Below, in pieces: positions 1 to 7,868 of a stretch of DNA of 64,000 nt. The position numbers were made by a program, and so were the translations under genes. The notes under the pieces were generated by a model that saw only the letters and a list, made by a program, of their open reading frames with translations, did not search any database and was not told the origin of the DNA. Source of the DNA: Stenotrophomonas nematodicola (GTDB taxonomy: Bacteria > Pseudomonadota > Gammaproteobacteria > Xanthomonadales > Xanthomonadaceae); contig NZ_WIAY01000001.1 in assembly GCF_009467805.1 (NCBI RefSeq), forward strand, positions 1-64,000. The letters run 5' to 3'. Each line of letters begins with the position of its first letter. The stretch's first letter is position 1.

Positions 1-238
1 TGCCGCCATCGGCGCGGCGCACCTGCAGGGTCAGCGGCTGCTCCAGCCACGGCGCCATGTCCAGGAACGCATCGGTGGACAGGCAGTCGATCTCGAACCG
101 GGTGCTGCCGCAGACCGCCTCCTGGCCATCGAAGCGCTCCACCACCAGGCCGGAGGCCGGGCCGAGCAGCTGGATCAGGCGCGCCTGCTGGGAGGGAGCG
201 CCAAGGGTGGCCAACAACGAGGAGCGAGAGACATCCAT
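1..238 (-). CDS. vgrG: VgrG spike protein (TssI), N-terminal fragment
   Basis: Only the first 79 codons lie in the window; the gene runs off the left edge. The start is ATG at 238 (MDVSRSSLLATLGAP...). The peptide has the VgrG N-terminal pattern: a short helical lead, QQARLIQLLGPASGL, then a strand-rich stretch with FEIDCLS and LEQPLTLQVR, matching the head of the VgrG at 14114 in layout. VgrG trimers form the puncturing spike on the Hcp tube of the T6SS. It lies downstream of tssL on the same strand but 518 bp away, so it probably has its own promoter. The C-terminal part that would define its cargo is not visible. Confidence 0.8.
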   Translation of the reverse strand, partial: MDVSRSSLLATLGAPSQQARLIQLLGPASGLVVERFDGQEAVCGSTRFEIDCLSTDAFLDMAPWLEQPLTLQVRRADGG

Positions 239-706
239 ATCGACAGGCTCTTGTCAGGGAGTGTGATGATGCGTGTGCCAGGCTGCGGCCGCGTGACGCC
301 CGCAGAGCCTGTTTCACGTCCATGTACCCGGCAACAGTAACAAATCCCATTGACGGGCTCTTTCACCGACCGGCTTCGCACGCCCCCTGACGTGTGCCTG
401 CAACGCAGACGGGAAGTGGATCGATTTTGTCGCATTCAGCGCGACACGGGGCCGCTGCGTCAAATTATAGACAGGAAACTGTGATGAATCGCACGATATT
501 GAGTCGGTGTCGGAGGCAAGTTGCTGGCGCGACCTGCCAAGGGACCGGGTAGGGACATCGCATCGAAGGTACGCCGCACACCGATTGGGGAGCAGCAGCG
601 CCGTTTCCACAACGTGTAACGTGGCAGGGTGGAATTCGAGTGCACTGTGCTCAGGTCGACACGCGCCTGAAGCAGTGGTGGGCATGCGCGCGATCCGGCG
701 CGACAT
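239..706. other. Intergenic region upstream of the left-edge vgrG
   Basis: No convincing gene. Short open frames here lack a good ribosome binding site and recognisable protein. The stretch around 420-500 is clearly less GC-rich than its surroundings. On the minus strand a perfect TATAAT lies at 464-469, but no good -35 stands 16-18 bp upstream. If used, it would give a leader of roughly 220 nt to the vgrG start at 238. Confidence 0.4.
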
Positions 707-738
707 CCGCATGACGCCGGTGGTGCGGCGTCATGCGG
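707..738 (-). terminator. Hairpin downstream of tssL
   Basis: Perfect 12-bp inverted repeat (CCGCATGACGCC and its complement) around an 8-nt loop, beginning 18 bp after the tssL stop. No T-run follows on the minus strand, so it may slow or process transcripts rather than act as a strong intrinsic terminator. It separates tssL from the left-edge vgrG. Confidence 0.55.
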
Positions 739-756
739 AAGGGTCGATCACCCGTC

Positions 757-1551
757 TCAGGGCAGGGTGATCGTGATGTGCGCGGTGCGCTGCGGCATCT
801 GGACAACGTCGTTGTAGGCCGCCATGCGCTGCTGGGTTTCGTGACCCAGATAGAAGCGCAGACCGAAAAAGCCGATCACGCCAAAGCCTGCCACCAGTGC
901 GGCGGGCAGCCACAGCGGAACAACGCGACGCAGGCTGTGACGGATGTGGTCCGGCGGCAGCGCATGCGGTGCGAACCCGTGGCGCTTTCCCTTGAGGTAG
1001 ACGATCTCATCGCCCAGCCGCGCGGTGAGGTAGCCGAGCTTCTCGGTACCTTCCAGGCGGTACTTGCCTTCGAAGCCCATCAGCAGGCAGAAGTGGTACA
1101 CCTCCAGCGACGGCAGGCGCGGTGCCCCCTGGCGGCGCAGTTCCTCCAGACGGTCGAAGAAGTGCTCGCCGGCCAGATGCTCGCCGAACAGGCGCAGCTG
1201 CAGCGGATTGCGCTCCCAGATCTCATGCAGCGCGGAGGGCTGGGACAGAATCGCTTCATCCACCGCCGCGCAGAACGCGTATTTGGCGGCGTAGACATCC
1301 TCGGAGGCGATGCCCATGCGATTGGCATTGCGCTCCACACCGTCGAGGAACTTCTGCACGGTCTGCACGAACGCTTCGGCATCCGACGGCAGCTGCCCAC
1401 GCTTGAGCAGCAACAGCAGGTAGAAGCCGTCGGCCATCAGGTCCTGCAGGCTCTGCGGATTGGCCGCCTGCGGCGACGGCGCGGCCATGCCGCCATGCGA
1501 GCTGAGCGAAGGCATCGGGCCCGGGGTAGGGGGCAGGGGCGAATTCATCAT
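757..1551 (-). CDS. tssL: T6SS inner-membrane complex protein TssL (DotU/IcmH family)
   Basis: A 264-residue protein with the DotU-family hallmarks KYAFCAAVDEAIL (about 90-102) and GFEGKYR (about 159-165), a Pro-rich N-terminus, a cytoplasmic domain, and one C-terminal transmembrane segment at about 211-235. A short tail follows, with no OmpA-like peptidoglycan-binding extension; that job may fall to the OmpA protein at 29997. TssL joins TssM and TssJ in the envelope-spanning T6SS complex and contacts the baseplate through TssK. Its ATG overlaps the tssK stop by 4 bp (ATGA), so the two are translationally coupled. Its length is normal for the family. Confidence 0.95.
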   Translation of the reverse strand: MMNSPLPPTPGPMPSLSSHGGMAAPSPQAANPQSLQDLMADGFYLLLLLKRGQLPSDAEAFVQTVQKFLDGVERNANRMGIASEDVYAAKYAFCAAVDEAILSQPSALHEIWERNPLQLRLFGEHLAGEHFFDRLEELRRQGAPRLPSLEVYHFCLLMGFEGKYRLEGTEKLGYLTARLGDEIVYLKGKRHGFAPHALPPDHIRHSLRRVVPLWLPAALVAGFGVIGFFGLRFYLGHETQQRMAAYNDVVQMPQRTAHITITLP

Positions 1552-2900
1552 GAGGTCACCGCGACAAGTTCCATTTTGAGATCGGCAACGCCGGCCGGCA
1601 CGTAGATCATCAGCGACTGTGCCTTGAGCATCCGCTCATACAGCGCGCCGCGCGAATCCAGTTCGAAGTAGTGGCTGCCGGGGCGCACCGGGATCGCGGC
1701 GGGCACCTGGTTGGCATGCGCCAGCTTTACGCCGGGCAGTGCCGAAAGCACGCACTTCTCCACGTCGTCGGGCGCGCCCACCTTGAATCGGACCGGCACC
1801 ATCTGCACCAGTTCCTGGGCGGGGATGTCGGCCGATACCGCCAGGTAGAACGCGGCGTTGTCGTCGATGCGCTGCGAGTCCAGACGTCCAAGGTGGTAGG
1901 ACGGCTTGATCTCGTTGAGCGCGATCTTGAAGTAGCGCGCCGAGATCACCGTGTCCAGCAGGTTGCGGATGATGTCGAACAGCTGGCGGAACCCCGCCTC
2001 CGGCTGCGTGTGCTGATAGCGCGGCAGATCGTTGAGCGCGTAGGCATTGGAAAACGTCAGCATCGCGCCGGCCATGCGCAGCAGCTCCTGGTGCAGGCGC
2101 TCGGGATGCAGCTGCGGATGGTGGTACAGATGCGCCAGCGCACTGAACGAGGAGTTGATCGTGTGCAGCAGCCAGAACGAGGCGATGTCGCCCGAACGGA
2201 ATTCGATGATGTTCTTGGAGGGCTCGCGGTGCAGTCCGTACAGTGCGTCGACCTTGGCCTGCAACGAGTCCAGGATGCCGCGCAGCTCGCGGTGCAGGGT
2301 GGGCGAGGCTTCCAGGTGCGCGCACGGCGGGATGAAGTCCTCATCCAGTTCGAAGCCGCCGGTGGAGGTGCGACGGATGCGCGCCAGCGCCACAGTGGCG
2401 TAGGAATCGCGCGGGTGCTCGTCGGTGAGCAGCTTGACCGCCTTGCCGAGGAAGCCGAGTTCGGCCTCCACCGCATCGGTGAACAGGTCGTTGGCGGCCC
2501 GGTTGACCTGGCGGTAGCGCGCCAACTGCGCGGCGTCGGCGTCGGCACAGTTATCGCCATCGTCGCGCAGCAGGGGAAGCCCGAGGTGGATCACGGTGGA
2601 CTGCACGCCGGGCGGCAGGTCCTTCAGCGACAGCGCATCGGGCAGCGCATCGTGGACGGGCGCGTCGTAGCTCTCGCCATCGGGGAACACCGCCGAGATG
2701 TCCAGCGGGCGCAGCGTGCCGCCGTTGAGCGCCTGCGGATCAAAACGCACGCGGCGGCAGCCCCATGCGTACGGATGCAGGGTCAGCGAAAGATCCTGCA
2801 GCCGTGCCTCGTGATAGGCGTCCTGACGCTGGAAATGCTGGGGCCGCAGAAACAGACCCTCACCCCAAAGAACCTTCGACATCCTGCTTACATACGCCAC
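1548..2900 (-). CDS. tssK: T6SS baseplate protein TssK (ImpJ/VasE)
   Basis: A 450-residue protein opening with the TssK signature VLWGEGLFLRPQHFQ. TssK trimers link the baseplate to the TssJLM membrane complex. Two starts are possible: GTG at 2900, preceded by AAGGA with 7-nt spacing, or ATG at 2882, which is the usual family N-terminus (MSKVLWGEG) but has AGG directly abutting it. The better ribosome binding site favours GTG; the difference is six residues. It overlaps tssL by ATGA and follows tssJ after an unusually structured 170-bp gap, so it may also be transcribed from an internal promoter. Confidence 0.95.
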   Translation of the reverse strand: MAYVSRMSKVLWGEGLFLRPQHFQRQDAYHEARLQDLSLTLHPYAWGCRRVRFDPQALNGGTLRPLDISAVFPDGESYDAPVHDALPDALSLKDLPPGVQSTVIHLGLPLLRDDGDNCADADAAQLARYRQVNRAANDLFTDAVEAELGFLGKAVKLLTDEHPRDSYATVALARIRRTSTGGFELDEDFIPPCAHLEASPTLHRELRGILDSLQAKVDALYGLHREPSKNIIEFRSGDIASFWLLHTINSSFSALAHLYHHPQLHPERLHQELLRMAGAMLTFSNAYALNDLPRYQHTQPEAGFRQLFDIIRNLLDTVISARYFKIALNEIKPSYHLGRLDSQRIDDNAAFYLAVSADIPAQELVQMVPVRFKVGAPDDVEKCVLSALPGVKLAHANQVPAAIPVRPGSHYFELDSRGALYERMLKAQSLMIYVPAGVADLKMELVAVTS

Positions 2901-2957
2901 ATTTCAATCCTTGGAAATTTCAGGCAAACCGCACCCGATGAACGCTAGGTTTCCACA

Positions 2958-2980
2958 CACATTCCCAATACAGGAATGTG
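2958..2980. repeat. Inverted repeat in the tssJ-tssK gap
   Basis: Perfect 8-bp arms (CACATTCC / GGAATGTG) around a 7-nt loop. A shorter one (GTGAG-N6-CTCAC) follows at 2984-2999. They lie 58 bp or more upstream of the tssK start, in what may be its leader. Role unknown; RNA structure or protein binding are both possible. Confidence 0.5.
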
Positions 2981-3026
2981 AAAGTGAGCTGCGCCTCACA
3001 TTTTTGATGCGACGCGAGGCTTGGAT

Positions 3027-3055
3027 ACTATCGTATGCTGGAATTCTGACGTCAG
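3027..3055 (-). promoter_or_regulatory. Candidate promoter of tssKL with overlapping palindrome
   Basis: On the minus strand CTGACG (3055-3050) and GATAGT (3032-3027) are 17 bp apart, each matching 4 of 6 bases of the sigma-70 consensus. A perfect 16-bp palindrome (ATTCTGAC and its complement) spans 3043-3058 and covers the -35 box, the position of a typical repressor operator. The call is by eye only. Confidence 0.35.
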
Positions 3056-3070
3056 AATGAAGTCACCCCC

Positions 3071-3697
3071 TCAGCGAGGAGAGACGCAGCGCACGGATGC
3101 CAGACTGCTCGGATCACCGGAAAGCCGCGTGACCAACGCCGGGCTGTCAGTCGTCAGTGCGCACGCATGGATTCCCACGGTAATACCGTCGGCTGGCAGC
3201 GCCTTCTGTTTTCCGTCGAACGTCAGCCGCCAGCGGTTGTCGGCCGGCGCGCGGAACAGGGCAACCACGCCCAGTACGGCAGCGCCTTCGCTCAACTGCT
3301 CCTTCAGTTCCTGGCGCGCGCCGGGGGTCAACACGATCTCATTGACCGACAGCAGGTCCGCGCCAAGGGCGGCCTGCTCGCCGTTCTGGTCGAGGAAGGC
3401 GTTGAACGGGGCCTGTTCGAAGCGCTGGGCGCTGCGCAGGTGGTAGACCTTCACCACCGCGGCGGTGGGGCGCTTGTCATTGCCGGCATTGAGATTGGTG
3501 CCGGCATAGAGCCGCAGTGGAATGGTCGGCGGGGCATCCGGCGCCGCTTCCTTGATGCCAACGGCTTGTAACGTCTTGTCCATAGCCTTGCCAAGACCGC
3601 CACTGGCGCACCCTGACAAGGACAATGACATCGCCGTGACAACACATAAGAGAGTGTGACGGCCTAAGCAAAAATTTCGGCTCATGAGAGGCTTCAT
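3071..3697 (-). CDS. tssJ: T6SS outer-membrane lipoprotein TssJ (SciN)
   Basis: A 208-residue lipoprotein. The chosen start, ATG at 3697 (MKPLMSRNF...), has GAGA five nt upstream; an alternative ATG at 3685 has no such site. The open frame extends further upstream, but that part lacks a signal peptide and is unlikely to be translated. A signal sequence ends in the lipobox LSGC with Cys30. The mature part has TssJ features: IPLRLYAG near the start, then short beta-strand segments such as AVVKVYHLRSAQRF and VNEIVLTPGARQEL. TssJ anchors TssM to the outer membrane. It is the first gene of the tssJKL group, divergent from the tssB operon. Confidence 0.92.
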   Translation of the reverse strand: MKPLMSRNFCLGRHTLLCVVTAMSLSLSGCASGGLGKAMDKTLQAVGIKEAAPDAPPTIPLRLYAGTNLNAGNDKRPTAAVVKVYHLRSAQRFEQAPFNAFLDQNGEQAALGADLLSVNEIVLTPGARQELKEQLSEGAAVLGVVALFRAPADNRWRLTFDGKQKALPADGITVGIHACALTTDSPALVTRLSGDPSSLASVRCVSPR

Positions 3698-3799
3698 GCA
3701 TTCTCGGGCGAAAAAGGACAGGGAGAGTGATTCATGCGCGGAAGTCCGTTGCGCATACAGCAGAACGCGGAAGACGGTGTGAAAATCTGCGGCGTTGCA

Positions 3800-3828
3800 T
3801 TGAAGCAATCTATGCGCTTCACTATACC
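3800..3828 (+). promoter_or_regulatory. Candidate sigma-70 promoter of the tssBC-hcp operon
   Basis: TTGAAG (3800-3805) and TATACC (3823-3828) are separated by exactly 17 bp, giving a predicted start near 3835 and a leader of about 100 nt to the lipoprotein ATG at 3934. The divergent 236-bp region is AT-richer than its surroundings. On the other strand a TATAGT-like box in the same stretch could serve tssJ. Confidence 0.4.
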
Positions 3829-3933
3829 CTTGCGTATTTGCAGTTGTACACTTGCGGCGGTAGGGGACGGAATCCCGTGTGTAGTATCGGCGGGGACCGG
3901 TCTTACCTTTAGGAGTTTCTACGAGGGATTGGC

Positions 3934-4563
3934 ATGAAAGTGAAGGAAAAGGGGAAGGCCGTCTATCGGCCGATGCTGGCATTGGTTCTGCTGTCGGGTC
4001 TGGCGGCATGCGCATCGACGCCGAAGAAGGCGGTGGTGCCGCCCTTCGACACGTCGATGACGACCGCCGAAGCGCAGGTGACCACGGCGGGTGCCGAAGC
4101 GGCGATCACGAGTTTTGAAGCTGCCTCTCGTGCCGATCCGACCCGCAAGGAACCGTGGGTGCGCATCGCGCAGCTGCAGTTCGATCAGGGTAATTACGCG
4201 CGTGCCATCGTGGCCGCCGAAGAAGTGCTGCAGCGCGATCCGGACGACCTTGTTGCCGATGGCGTGCTGACCGTTGCCGGTTTCCGCATCGCCAACCAGT
4301 CGCTGAAGCGCCTGCAGGGACGCGGCGCACTGGCCTCGGACACGGCCCGCAAGGAAGCGCAGACGCTGGCCACCACGCTGCGCACCACGATGGGTGAAGC
4401 CATCCTGGAACCGCCGGCAAAGCCGAAGGCCACCCGTGCCGGTCGTCGTACCGCACCGGCTGCCCGTCGTACGACCACGCCCGCGGCACCGGCAGCGCAA
4501 CCCGCGCGTCCGGCGTCGTCCGGTGCCGGTGCGGACCCGTTCCAGAACGTCGGCGGCAACTGA
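3934..4563 (+). CDS. T6SS-associated TPR lipoprotein
   Basis: A 209-residue protein with a lipoprotein signal peptide (lipobox LAAC, Cys26) and a TPR-like core at about 60-100 (EPWVRIAQLQFDQGNYARAI and AAEEVLQRDPDDLVADG). A long Ala/Pro/Arg-rich tail ends in DPFQNVGGN. GAGGG lies just upstream of the ATG. It is the first gene of the operon, directly before tssB, where other T6SS clusters (for instance in Burkholderia and Xanthomonas) also carry a small accessory gene. Its function is not established here; an envelope scaffold or assembly role is an inference from lipidation, TPR motif and position. Confidence 0.8.
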   Translation: MKVKEKGKAVYRPMLALVLLSGLAACASTPKKAVVPPFDTSMTTAEAQVTTAGAEAAITSFEAASRADPTRKEPWVRIAQLQFDQGNYARAIVAAEEVLQRDPDDLVADGVLTVAGFRIANQSLKRLQGRGALASDTARKEAQTLATTLRTTMGEAILEPPAKPKATRAGRRTAPAARRTTTPAAPAAQPARPASSGAGADPFQNVGGN

Positions 4564-4599
4564 TCCGCATTTCGTACGGCCCCCAGTCAGGAGACACCG

Positions 4600-5100
4600 A
4601 TGGCCAAGAAGGACAGCATTCAAAAGCGGTTGCAGAAGATCCGCCCCCCGCGGGTGCAGCTCACCTATGACGTCGAGAAGGGCGACGCGATCGAGCAGAA
4701 GGAGCTGCCGTTCGTGGTCGGCGTGCTCGGCGACCTGAGCGGCAATCCGGAGCAGCCGTTGCCGAAGGTCAAGGACCGCAAGTTCGTCAATGTGGACCTG
4801 GACAACTTCGATGAAGTGATGGAAGGCGTGGCACCGCGTGCGGTGTACCGCGTTCCGAACAAGATCAGCGACAGTGGCGGCGAGTTCGGCGTGGAGCTGA
4901 AGTTCAATTCCATCGACGATTTCCGTCCCGAGTCCGTGGTCGACCAGATCGAGCCGCTGCGCAAGCTGCTCGAATCGCGCACCAAGCTCGCCGACCTGCG
5001 CAACAAGCTGGCCGGCAACGAAAAGCTCGAGGATCTGTTGACCGATGTCCTGAACAACACCGAGCAGCTCAAGAAGCTTGGCACAGGGAAGGAGGAGTAA
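4600..5100 (+). CDS. tssB: T6SS contractile sheath small subunit TssB (VipA)
   Basis: A 166-residue protein of normal length for the ImpB/VipA family, with RPPRVQLTYDVEKGD near the N-terminus and ELPFVVGVLGDLSG following. It pairs with TssC to build the contractile sheath around the Hcp tube. A good CAGGAG site precedes the ATG. tssC begins only 3 bp after its stop, and the tssC ribosome binding site (GGAGGAG) lies in the end of tssB. Confidence 0.97.
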   Translation: MAKKDSIQKRLQKIRPPRVQLTYDVEKGDAIEQKELPFVVGVLGDLSGNPEQPLPKVKDRKFVNVDLDNFDEVMEGVAPRAVYRVPNKISDSGGEFGVELKFNSIDDFRPESVVDQIEPLRKLLESRTKLADLRNKLAGNEKLEDLLTDVLNNTEQLKKLGTGKEE

Positions 5101-5103
5101 GTC

Positions 5104-6597
5104 ATGGCAGCAGAAGCTACCGGTGTTGCCGAACAGGCGTCCGCTGCGGTCGAGGAGATCGGCCTGCTCGACCAGATCGTCGAGAAGAGCAAGGTCGCCA
5201 AGTCCGAAACCGAACACCAGCGTGCCAAGGACATCATTTCCGAGCTTGCCAAGGAGGTGCTGGAAGGCACCGTGGTGGTGTCGGACAACCTCAACCTGAC
5301 CCTCGATGCGCGCATCGCCGAGATTGACCGGATCATCTCCGAGCAGCTCAGCGCGGTGATGCATGCGCCGCAGTTCCAGCAGCTGGAAAGCACCTGGCGC
5401 GGCCTGCACTACCTGTGCCAGCAGACGTCCACCGGCCCGAACATGAAGATCAAGGTCTTCAACGCGCCGAAGAAGGATCTGGTCAAGGACTTCAAGTCGG
5501 CGATCGATTTCGACCAGAGCGCGCTGTTCAAGAAGGTCTATGAAGAAGAGTTCGGCACCTTCGGTGGCGCGCCCTTCGGTGCTCTGGTGGGTGACTACTT
5601 CGTCGGCCGCCAGCCGGAAGACATGTACTTCATCGAGCAGATGTCGCACGTGGCGGCCGCCGCACACGCGCCCTTCATTTCGGCAGCGTCCGAAAGCATG
5701 TTCGGCCTGGAGACCTTCACCGACCTGGGCAAGCCGCGCGATCTGGCCAAGGTGTTCGACACCGTCGAATACGCCAAGTGGAAGTCGTTCCGCGAGAGCG
5801 AGGACAGCCGCTATGTGGGCCTGACCATGCCGCGCTTCCTGGGCCGCCTGCCGTACAACCCGAAAGACGGGACCACGGTGGAAGGGTTCAACTTCGTTGA
5901 AGACGTCGATGCCAGCGACCACAGCAAGTTCCTGTGGTGCAACACTGCCTACGCGATGGCCGCGCGCCTGACCCACGCGTTCGAGGACTTCGGCTGGTGC
6001 GCGGCGATCCGCGGCGTGGAAGGCGGTGGCCTGGTCGAAGACCTGCCGACGCACACCTTCCGTACCGATGACGGCGAAGTCGCGTTGAAGTGCCCGACCG
6101 AAGTGGCGATCACCGACCGTCGTGAAAAAGAACTCAGTGACCTCGGTTTCATGCCGCTGGTGCACTGCAAGAACACCGACTACGCCGCGTTCTTCGGCGC
6201 CCAGTCGGCACAGAAGCCGAAGAAGTACAACACCGATTCGGCCAATGCCAATGCGATCCTGTCTGCCCAGCTGCAGTACATCTTCGCCGTCTCGCGTATC
6301 GCCCATTACCTCAAGGCGATGATGCGCGAGAAGATTGGCAGCTTCGCATCGGCGGGCAACGTCGAGGAATTCCTGAACCGTTGGATCTCCCAGTACGTGC
6401 TGCTGGACGACAACGCCTCCCAGGAAGCCAAGGCCCAGTACCCGCTGCGCGAAGCCGCTGTGAACGTTTCGGAAGTGCCGGGCAAGCCCGGTGTCTACCG
6501 CGCTGTGGCGTTCATCAGGCCACATTTCCAGCTCGATGAGCTGTCTGTTTCGTTGCGACTGGTTGCCGAACTGCCGGCGACTGCAAAGAAGTCGTAA
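5104..6597 (+). CDS. tssC: T6SS contractile sheath large subunit TssC (VipB)
   Basis: A 497-residue VipB/EvpB-family protein of normal length. Family-typical segments are FQQLESTWRGLHYLCQQT, the GALVGDYFVGR block, FLGRLPYN, and the C-terminal part with LRLVAELPA. With TssB it forms the sheath whose contraction fires the tube; its C-terminus is where ClpV (TssH) normally acts together with the TssC N-terminal helix. It follows tssB by 3 bp. A 140-bp gap separates it from hcp. Confidence 0.97.
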   Translation: MAAEATGVAEQASAAVEEIGLLDQIVEKSKVAKSETEHQRAKDIISELAKEVLEGTVVVSDNLNLTLDARIAEIDRIISEQLSAVMHAPQFQQLESTWRGLHYLCQQTSTGPNMKIKVFNAPKKDLVKDFKSAIDFDQSALFKKVYEEEFGTFGGAPFGALVGDYFVGRQPEDMYFIEQMSHVAAAAHAPFISAASESMFGLETFTDLGKPRDLAKVFDTVEYAKWKSFRESEDSRYVGLTMPRFLGRLPYNPKDGTTVEGFNFVEDVDASDHSKFLWCNTAYAMAARLTHAFEDFGWCAAIRGVEGGGLVEDLPTHTFRTDDGEVALKCPTEVAITDRREKELSDLGFMPLVHCKNTDYAAFFGAQSAQKPKKYNTDSANANAILSAQLQYIFAVSRIAHYLKAMMREKIGSFASAGNVEEFLNRWISQYVLLDDNASQEAKAQYPLREAAVNVSEVPGKPGVYRAVAFIRPHFQLDELSVSLRLVAELPATAKKS

Positions 6598-6680
6598 CGC
6601 TTTGATGTTGCTGTAGCGTCAAGGGACGGATGTCCCGATTTGCAGTGACGTTTTTCTAAGAGGGCTAAACCCCCTGAACC

Positions 6681-6698
6681 GCCGGGAGCGATCCCGGC
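6681..6698 (+). promoter_or_regulatory. Hairpin in the hcp leader
   Basis: Perfect 7-bp stem (GCCGGGA / TCCCGGC) closed by a GCGA tetraloop of the stable GNRA class, 39 nt before the hcp ATG in the tssC-hcp gap. It could protect a processed hcp messenger from 5' decay or be part of a leader structure. No T-run follows, so it is not a clear terminator. Confidence 0.5.
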
Positions 6699-6737
6699 AC
6701 CCAATCTCACGGAAGACCGGAACTTAGGAGACCAGAT

Positions 6738-7235
6738 ATGCAGCACGCTTTTCTTTCCATCGACACCATCAAGGGCGAGTCCCACGACGACAAGCACAAG
6801 GATTGGATTGAGATCCAGTCCTTCTCGCAGGATCTCCTGCAGCCGCGCTCGGCCACTGCGTCGACCTCGGGTGGCACCACTGCCGCGCGTGTGAACCTGT
6901 CGCCGATCGAAGTCACCAAGTCGATCGACCTCGCCTCCACTGCTCTGAACCAGGCGGCTGCCAACGGCACCACCTTCCCGAAGGCCCGCATCGAGTTCAT
7001 GCGCGCCGACAAGGACGGCAACGCGATCAATTACTACCTGGTCGAGCTGCTGAACGTGCTGGTTCACCGCGTCACCACCACGGTCGATTCCGATGGTATG
7101 CCGCAGGAAGTGATCCAGCTGAGCTTTGGTGCGATCAAGTGGACCTACCAGCAGCAGAAGCCGGAAGGCGGCGTTGGTGGCAAGGCCGTGGCGCAGTGGA
7201 GTGCAACCAAGAACATTCCGAACTACGCCGTTTGA
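6738..7235 (+). CDS. hcp: T6SS tube protein Hcp (TssD)
   Basis: A 165-residue Hcp-family protein: it opens QHAFLSIDTIKGES, then has WIEIQSFSQ, LSPIEVTKSIDLAS and a C-terminal LSFGAIKWTY, all typical of the Hcp beta-barrel. Hcp hexamers stack into the secreted inner tube and can carry small effectors. The ATG has a TAGGAG site with good spacing. It lies inside the operon between tssC and tssE but is bracketed by two perfect hairpins, consistent with Hcp being needed in far larger amounts than its neighbours. There is no C-terminal extension, so it is a structural Hcp. Confidence 0.97.
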   Translation: MQHAFLSIDTIKGESHDDKHKDWIEIQSFSQDLLQPRSATASTSGGTTAARVNLSPIEVTKSIDLASTALNQAAANGTTFPKARIEFMRADKDGNAINYYLVELLNVLVHRVTTTVDSDGMPQEVIQLSFGAIKWTYQQQKPEGGVGGKAVAQWSATKNIPNYAV

Positions 7236-7245
7236 TGTTGTGTCG

Positions 7246-7274
7246 CTGCGATGGCGCCTAGCGCGCCATCGCAG
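7246..7274 (+). terminator. Strong hairpin after hcp (attenuator or processing site)
   Basis: Perfect 12-bp stem (CTGCGATGGCGC and its complement) with a 5-nt loop CTAGC, 10 bp after the hcp stop. No T-tract follows. Because tssE-tssH continue on the same strand 100 bp later, it probably acts as a partial terminator or 3' stabiliser that raises hcp messenger over the downstream genes. Confidence 0.65.
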
Positions 7275-7375
7275 TCTGAAACGCCACTGGCAGTACATCG
7301 GGCGCGGCCAGGATCGGCCGCAACGCGTGTTGCCCCTCTGCACGATGCAGGGACGCAGACAGACCGGAATGACGA

Positions 7376-7867
7376 ATGAAGGGACTCGAACCCAGCTTGC
7401 TCGAGAAATTGTTCGACGATGCCCCCAAATCCAACGGGGGAGGGCATGTGTTCAAGTCCGTATCGCTGGAGCAGTACAAGGAGTCGATCGCGCGCGATCT
7501 GGAGGGCCTGCTCAATTCCCGGGCGGCTTTCCAGGAAGACGACATGGCGGCGTTTCCCAACTGCAAGCAATCCCTGTTGACCTACGGGCTGGCCGATTTC
7601 TCGGCGATGAGCCTGGCCAACGCCTATGACCGTGCCGCCATCTGCCGTTCGCTGGAGCAGGCCGTGGCGCGCCACGAACGCCGCCTCAAGAACGTGGGGG
7701 TAAGCCTGGAAGTGGGCTCCCAGTTCGGGGGTGGGCTGCATTTCACCATCCATGCGCTGCTCGATCTCGAGCCGGCGCGGGAGCCGGTGAGTTTCGATGC
7801 AATGCTGCAGCCCTCGACCCTGCAGTACCAGGTCAGCCGCATGCGCCGCCAGCAGGCGACGGTCTGA
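7376..7867 (+). CDS. tssE: T6SS baseplate protein TssE (gp25-like)
   Basis: A 163-residue protein of the gp25/TssE family. The segments SIARDLEGLLNSRAAF, NCKQSLLTYGLADFSAMS and RHERRLKNVGVSLEV follow the family pattern (early Arg-Asp-Leu-x-x-Leu-Leu-Asn motif, later RL..V.V). TssE is a wedge component of the baseplate that starts sheath polymerisation. The ribosome binding site before ATG 7376 is weak. Its stop is 1 nt before the tssF ATG, so tssE-tssF translation is likely coupled. Confidence 0.93.
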   Translation: MKGLEPSLLEKLFDDAPKSNGGGHVFKSVSLEQYKESIARDLEGLLNSRAAFQEDDMAAFPNCKQSLLTYGLADFSAMSLANAYDRAAICRSLEQAVARHERRLKNVGVSLEVGSQFGGGLHFTIHALLDLEPAREPVSFDAMLQPSTLQYQVSRMRRQQATV

Positions 7868-7868
7868 C

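Noticed and set aside
314-712. 132-codon minus-strand frame between tssL and the left-edge vgrG
   Set aside because: It covers the AT-richer stretch and the TATAAT, has no ribosome binding site, and overlaps another frame of equal quality.
3919-6525. 868-codon antisense open frame across tssB and tssC
   Set aside because: It runs over two certain genes; long antisense frames are expected at high GC. Its product is His/Arg/Gln-rich with no family pattern.
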